Assembly (NCBI GenBank): GCA_036271855.1
Contig: DATAZV010000062.1
Coordinates: forward strand, 1 to 27,943
Direction of reading: 5' to 3'
Origin: JAQGMJ01 sp036271855
GTDB lineage: Bacteria > Pseudomonadota > Gammaproteobacteria > Burkholderiales > JAEUOS01
Length of the DNA stretch: 27,943 nt
The notes beneath the pieces were generated by a model. That model was not told the DNA's origin and did no database searches. It worked only from the letters and a program-made list of their open reading frames with translations. This document shows positions 25,509 through 27,943 of this stretch, in pieces; positions within the stretch are counted from its first letter, which is position 1; every line of letters begins with the position of its first letter. The translations under genes were made by a program, and so were the position numbers.

Positions 25509-25598
25509 GCAGTCGGCGGCAATTGCCGCGAGTGGGCGGAGCTTGGGCTCCGCGATGCCTTATCTTACGCAGCCCGCGCCAGGGCGGACGCGCCGCCC

Positions 25599-26951
25599 CT
25601 ACAGCACGTAGCGCGAATGGTCTTCCGAGCCCGCCAACTCGGCCAGGCGGCTGTTGACGTAGGCGGCGTCGATGGTCAGGGTCTGGCCGCCGCTGCGGCC
25701 GGCATCGAAGGAGATTTCCTCCAGCAGCTTTTCCATCACGGTGTAGAGGCGGCGCGCGCCGATGTTTTCGGTGCTTTCGTTCACCGCATAGGCGATTTCA
25801 GCCAGGCGCCTGATGCCCTCGGGCGTGTAGTTGAGATTCACCTGTTCGGTCTGCAGCAAGGCTTCGTATTGCTTGGTCAGCGAGGCGTCGGTGGAAGTGA
25901 GGATTTTTTCGAAATCGCCGACCGACAGCGAATCGAGATGCACGCGGATCGGAAAGCGCCCCTGCAGTTCGGGTATCAGGTCCGAGGGCTTGGCGAAGTG
26001 GAAGGCGCCCGAGCCGATGAACAGGATGTGGTCGGTGCGGATCATGCCGTACTTGGTGTTCACCGTGGTGCCCTCGACCAGCGGCAGCAGGTCGCGCTGC
26101 ACCCCCTGCCGCGACACGTCGGCGCCCTGGGTCTCGCTGCGGCTGGCGATCTTGTCGATCTCGTCGATGAAGACGATGCCGTTCTGCTCGACATTGTGCA
26201 TCGCGCGGGTCTTAAGCTCTTCGTCGTTGAGCAGCTTGCCGGCCTCTTCCTCGGTGAGCAGTTTCAGCGCTTCTTTCACCTTCACCTTGCGCGCCTTCTT
26301 GCGGCCCTGCCCCATGTTCTGGAACATGCCCTGGATCTGCGAAGTCAGCTCTTCCATGCCGGGCGGGGCCATCACTTCAAGCTGTTGCACCTGCGCCACC
26401 TCGATCTCGATTTCACGGTCATCGAGTTCGCCCTCGCGCAGCTTTTTGCGGAATTTCTGCCGGGTCGAATTCGCGCTTTCGTCCGCCTGGTCGCCAGCGG
26501 GCTGGTCGCCGCTGGGATGAAAGCCGAACGGGCGCGCCGGCGGCACCAGGATGTCCAGCACCCGCTCCTCGGCGGCGTCGGCGGCCTGGGCGCGGACTTT
26601 TTTCATTTCCGCTTCGCGGGTCAGTTTCACCGCCGCCTCCGCCAGGTCGCGGATGATGGTGTCGACGTCGCGGCCGACATAGCCCACCTCGGTGAACTTG
26701 GTCGCCTCCACCTTGATGAAGGGGGCATCGGCCAGGCGCGCCAGGCGCCGCGCGATCTCGGTCTTGCCCACGCCGGTGGGCCCGATCATCAAAATGTTTT
26801 TCGGCGTGATTTCATGGCGCAGCGGCTCGGCCACCTGCTGGCGGCGCCAGCGGTTGCGCAGCGCAATGGCCACCGCGCGTTTGGCACGGTCCTGGCCGAC
26901 GATGTGCTTGTCGAGCTCGTGAACGATCTCTTGGGGAGTCATGGACGACAT
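25599..26951 (-). CDS. hslU: ATP-dependent protease ATPase subunit HslU
   Basis: A 450-residue AAA+ unfoldase. Walker A is GPTGVGKT (residues 57-64), Walker B is in GIVFIDEIDKIAS, and the intermediate I-domain (about 110-245) is rich in charged residues; the sensor/arginine region IPELQGRFPIRV and the C-terminal SRYVL tail that docks into HslV are intact. It unfolds cytoplasmic proteins and feeds them to HslV. The ATG at 26951 is used; an in-frame ATG at 26942 is equally possible, and neither has a strong ribosome binding site. It follows hslV after 82 nt, forming the usual hslVU operon. Confidence 0.97.
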   Translation of the reverse strand: MSSMTPQEIVHELDKHIVGQDRAKRAVAIALRNRWRRQQVAEPLRHEITPKNILMIGPTGVGKTEIARRLARLADAPFIKVEATKFTEVGYVGRDVDTIIRDLAEAAVKLTREAEMKKVRAQAADAAEERVLDILVPPARPFGFHPSGDQPAGDQADESANSTRQKFRKKLREGELDDREIEIEVAQVQQLEVMAPPGMEELTSQIQGMFQNMGQGRKKARKVKVKEALKLLTEEEAGKLLNDEELKTRAMHNVEQNGIVFIDEIDKIASRSETQGADVSRQGVQRDLLPLVEGTTVNTKYGMIRTDHILFIGSGAFHFAKPSDLIPELQGRFPIRVHLDSLSVGDFEKILTSTDASLTKQYEALLQTEQVNLNYTPEGIRRLAEIAYAVNESTENIGARRLYTVMEKLLEEISFDAGRSGGQTLTIDAAYVNSRLAELAGSEDHSRYVL

Positions 26952-27033
26952 GGGGAGGCTTTCCAGCGGGCGCCCGGGGGAGCCGATACGGATGTGGAGG
27001 GCACGGCGCGCGGGGCGTGGTGCAAGGCGCGCG

Positions 27034-27570
27034 CTACTCCAGCACCTCGATGGTGTGGTTCTGGTTGGTATAGATGCAGATCTCGCCCGCGATGGTCAGC
27101 GACTTTTTGACGATCTCGGCGGCACCGAGTTCCGTGTTTTCCAGCAGTGCCTTGGCCGCTGCCTGGGCATAGGCGCCGCCCGAGCCGATGGCGATGATGC
27201 CCTGCTCCGGTTCCAGCACGTCGCCGTTGCCGGTGAGCACCAGCGAATGCTCGCGGTCGGCCACCGCCAGCATCGCCTCCAGGCGGCGCAGCATGCGGTC
27301 GGTGCGCCAGTCCTTGGCCAGCTCGACGGCGGCGCGCATCAGGTGGCCCTGGTGCTTGTCCAGCTTGGCTTCGAAGCGCTCGAACAGCGTAAAGGCGTCG
27401 GCCGTGCCGCCGGCGAAACCGGCAAGAATGCGGTCCTGGTAGAGGCGGCGCACCTTGCGCGCCGTGCCCTTGATTACCAGGTTGCCGAGGGTAACCTGGC
27501 CGTCGCCGCCGAGGGCGACCTGGCTGCCCTTGCGCACCGAGACGATGGTGGTGCCGTGATATTGTTCCAT
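27034..27570 (-). CDS. hslV: ATP-dependent protease proteolytic subunit HslV
   Basis: A 178-residue threonine protease of the proteasome-beta fold. The start MEQYHGTTIVSVRK gives a six-residue propeptide whose removal exposes catalytic Thr7 (mature TTIVSVRK); GGDGQVTLG, RKVRRLY and the GSGGAYAQAAAKAL segment are family signatures. The frame is open to 27594, but the ATG at 27570 places the propeptide at its usual length. It forms double hexameric rings capped by HslU and degrades misfolded proteins after stress. hslU follows after 82 nt. No sigma32-type promoter was convincingly seen in the short upstream gap. Confidence 0.97.
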   Translation of the reverse strand: MEQYHGTTIVSVRKGSQVALGGDGQVTLGNLVIKGTARKVRRLYQDRILAGFAGGTADAFTLFERFEAKLDKHQGHLMRAAVELAKDWRTDRMLRRLEAMLAVADREHSLVLTGNGDVLEPEQGIIAIGSGGAYAQAAAKALLENTELGAAEIVKKSLTIAGEICIYTNQNHTIEVLE

Positions 27571-27631
27571 TAGGCCGTAGTTGGCGCCGGGCACCGGCTT
27601 CTCAAGCCCCGCTGCCCCAAAAATTGAAGAC

Positions 27632-27943
27632 TTACTTGTTGCGCTTGGTGATGGTCGACTGCTCGGTGAAGCCCATGGTCATCAGCAGGGCGTTGATCAG
27701 CGGGCTGGGGTTGCGGATCTCGATCCGCTTGCCCTGCGCGCGCAGCGACGACACCAGGTTGAGAAAGGTGCCGCCGGCGATGAAGTCCAGGCGCTTGACG
27801 TCAAAGACGTCGATTACCACCAGCGATTTGTCGGCCGCATAGTCGTTGGCCGCCTTGAACATCTCATCGGCGCTGCCTTCGATCTCGCCCTTCAGGTAGA
27901 ACGCGTCCTGTGGCACCTGCATGGTGGTGGGCGCCGGCGGCGG
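27632..27943 (-). CDS. STAS-domain protein, N-terminus possibly beyond the window
   Basis: The visible frame ends with a STAS (anti-sigma factor antagonist-like) domain: YLKGEIEGSADEMFKAANDYA, LVVIDVFDVKRLDFIAGGTFLNLVSSLRAQG, and a final MTMGFTEQSTITKRNK. An ATG at 27922 would give 96 residues, but the frame stays open to the window edge and the residues before that ATG read PPPAPTT, a proline-rich linker that suggests a longer protein. The usual STAS phosphoacceptor Ser in the D-x-S-G-type motif is not obvious (KRLDFIAGG instead). It is upstream of hslV by 61 nt. The role is unknown; STAS proteins of this size often take part in partner-switch regulation or lipid-transport complexes. Confidence 0.75.
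   Translation of the reverse strand, partial: PPPAPTTMQVPQDAFYLKGEIEGSADEMFKAANDYAADKSLVVIDVFDVKRLDFIAGGTFLNLVSSLRAQGKRIEIRNPSPLINALLMTMGFTEQSTITKRNK

Noticed and set aside
25582..25598. GC-rich hairpin (GGGCGG / CCGCCC) directly after the hslU stop codon
   Set aside because: No T-run follows on the minus strand, so it was not called a rho-independent terminator; it may be chance or a 3' end stabiliser.
24993..27110. 705-codon open frame on the plus strand
   Set aside because: It is antisense to hslU and the di-heme gene, whose products have clear motifs; its sequence is rich in His, Gly, Arg and Val as expected from a shadow of GC-rich coding DNA.

Overview
The window reads as a stretch of chromosome from a GC-rich betaproteobacterium, most likely of the order Burkholderiales. 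The grounds are strong GC3 bias, the argS/SPOR-protein/dsbA block, an orphan Bug-type (TctC-like) binding protein, leucine-degradation (liu) genes and hslVU beside a STAS gene. No rRNA, tRNA, CRISPR array, insertion sequence or prophage gene was seen. Genes are densely packed and mostly intact; only the two ends are cut by the window.

Region 1 (1-6729, minus strand, with a divergent regulator at 6730-7482) is the most interesting part. A nine-gene block runs leftward from a promoter near 6623-6651: suyA-suyB (two-subunit sulfolactate sulfo-lyase type of the UxaA family), an SlcC-like D-2-hydroxyacid dehydrogenase, a ComC-like Ldh2-family dehydrogenase, SdhB/SdhD/SdhC-like respiratory subunits with no flavoprotein gene, a TTT binding protein, and the start of a class I fumarase/tartrate-dehydratase alpha subunit. 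The first four genes match the known racemase-plus-lyase module for 3-sulfolactate: two opposite dehydrogenases interconvert (S)- and (R)-sulfolactate via sulfopyruvate, and SuyAB splits the (R) form into pyruvate and sulfite. The respiratory and fumarase-like genes are not an expected part of that pathway. A GntR/HutC-family regulator is divergent, and a near-perfect 22-bp palindrome lies where the two promoters meet.

Region 2 (7517-15183, plus strand) holds a CLC chloride-channel family protein with C-terminal CBS-like domain, then a leucine-degradation segment: methylglutaconyl-CoA hydratase, methylcrotonyl-CoA carboxylase biotin subunit, a GhrA-like hydroxyacid dehydrogenase, HMG-CoA lyase, a small DUF1289 protein and an MBL-fold hydrolase. 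The carboxylase beta subunit (liuB) and isovaleryl-CoA dehydrogenase (liuA) are absent from the window. A bidirectional terminator closes the segment.

Region 3 (15244-19355, minus) is argS, a SPOR-domain protein and two diverged DsbA-type thioredoxin-fold proteins. Region 4 (19469-21911, plus) is cobS-cobC (end of cobalamin assembly) and an acetamidase/formamidase. A second bidirectional terminator separates it from region 5 (21965-27943, minus): a 3-hydroxyisobutyrate-dehydrogenase-like protein with an amidohydrolase of unknown substrate, a di-heme cytochrome c peroxidase/MauG-type protein, hslU, hslV and a STAS-domain protein cut by the window edge.

All functional names come from motif reading and memory of the families; no database search was possible.
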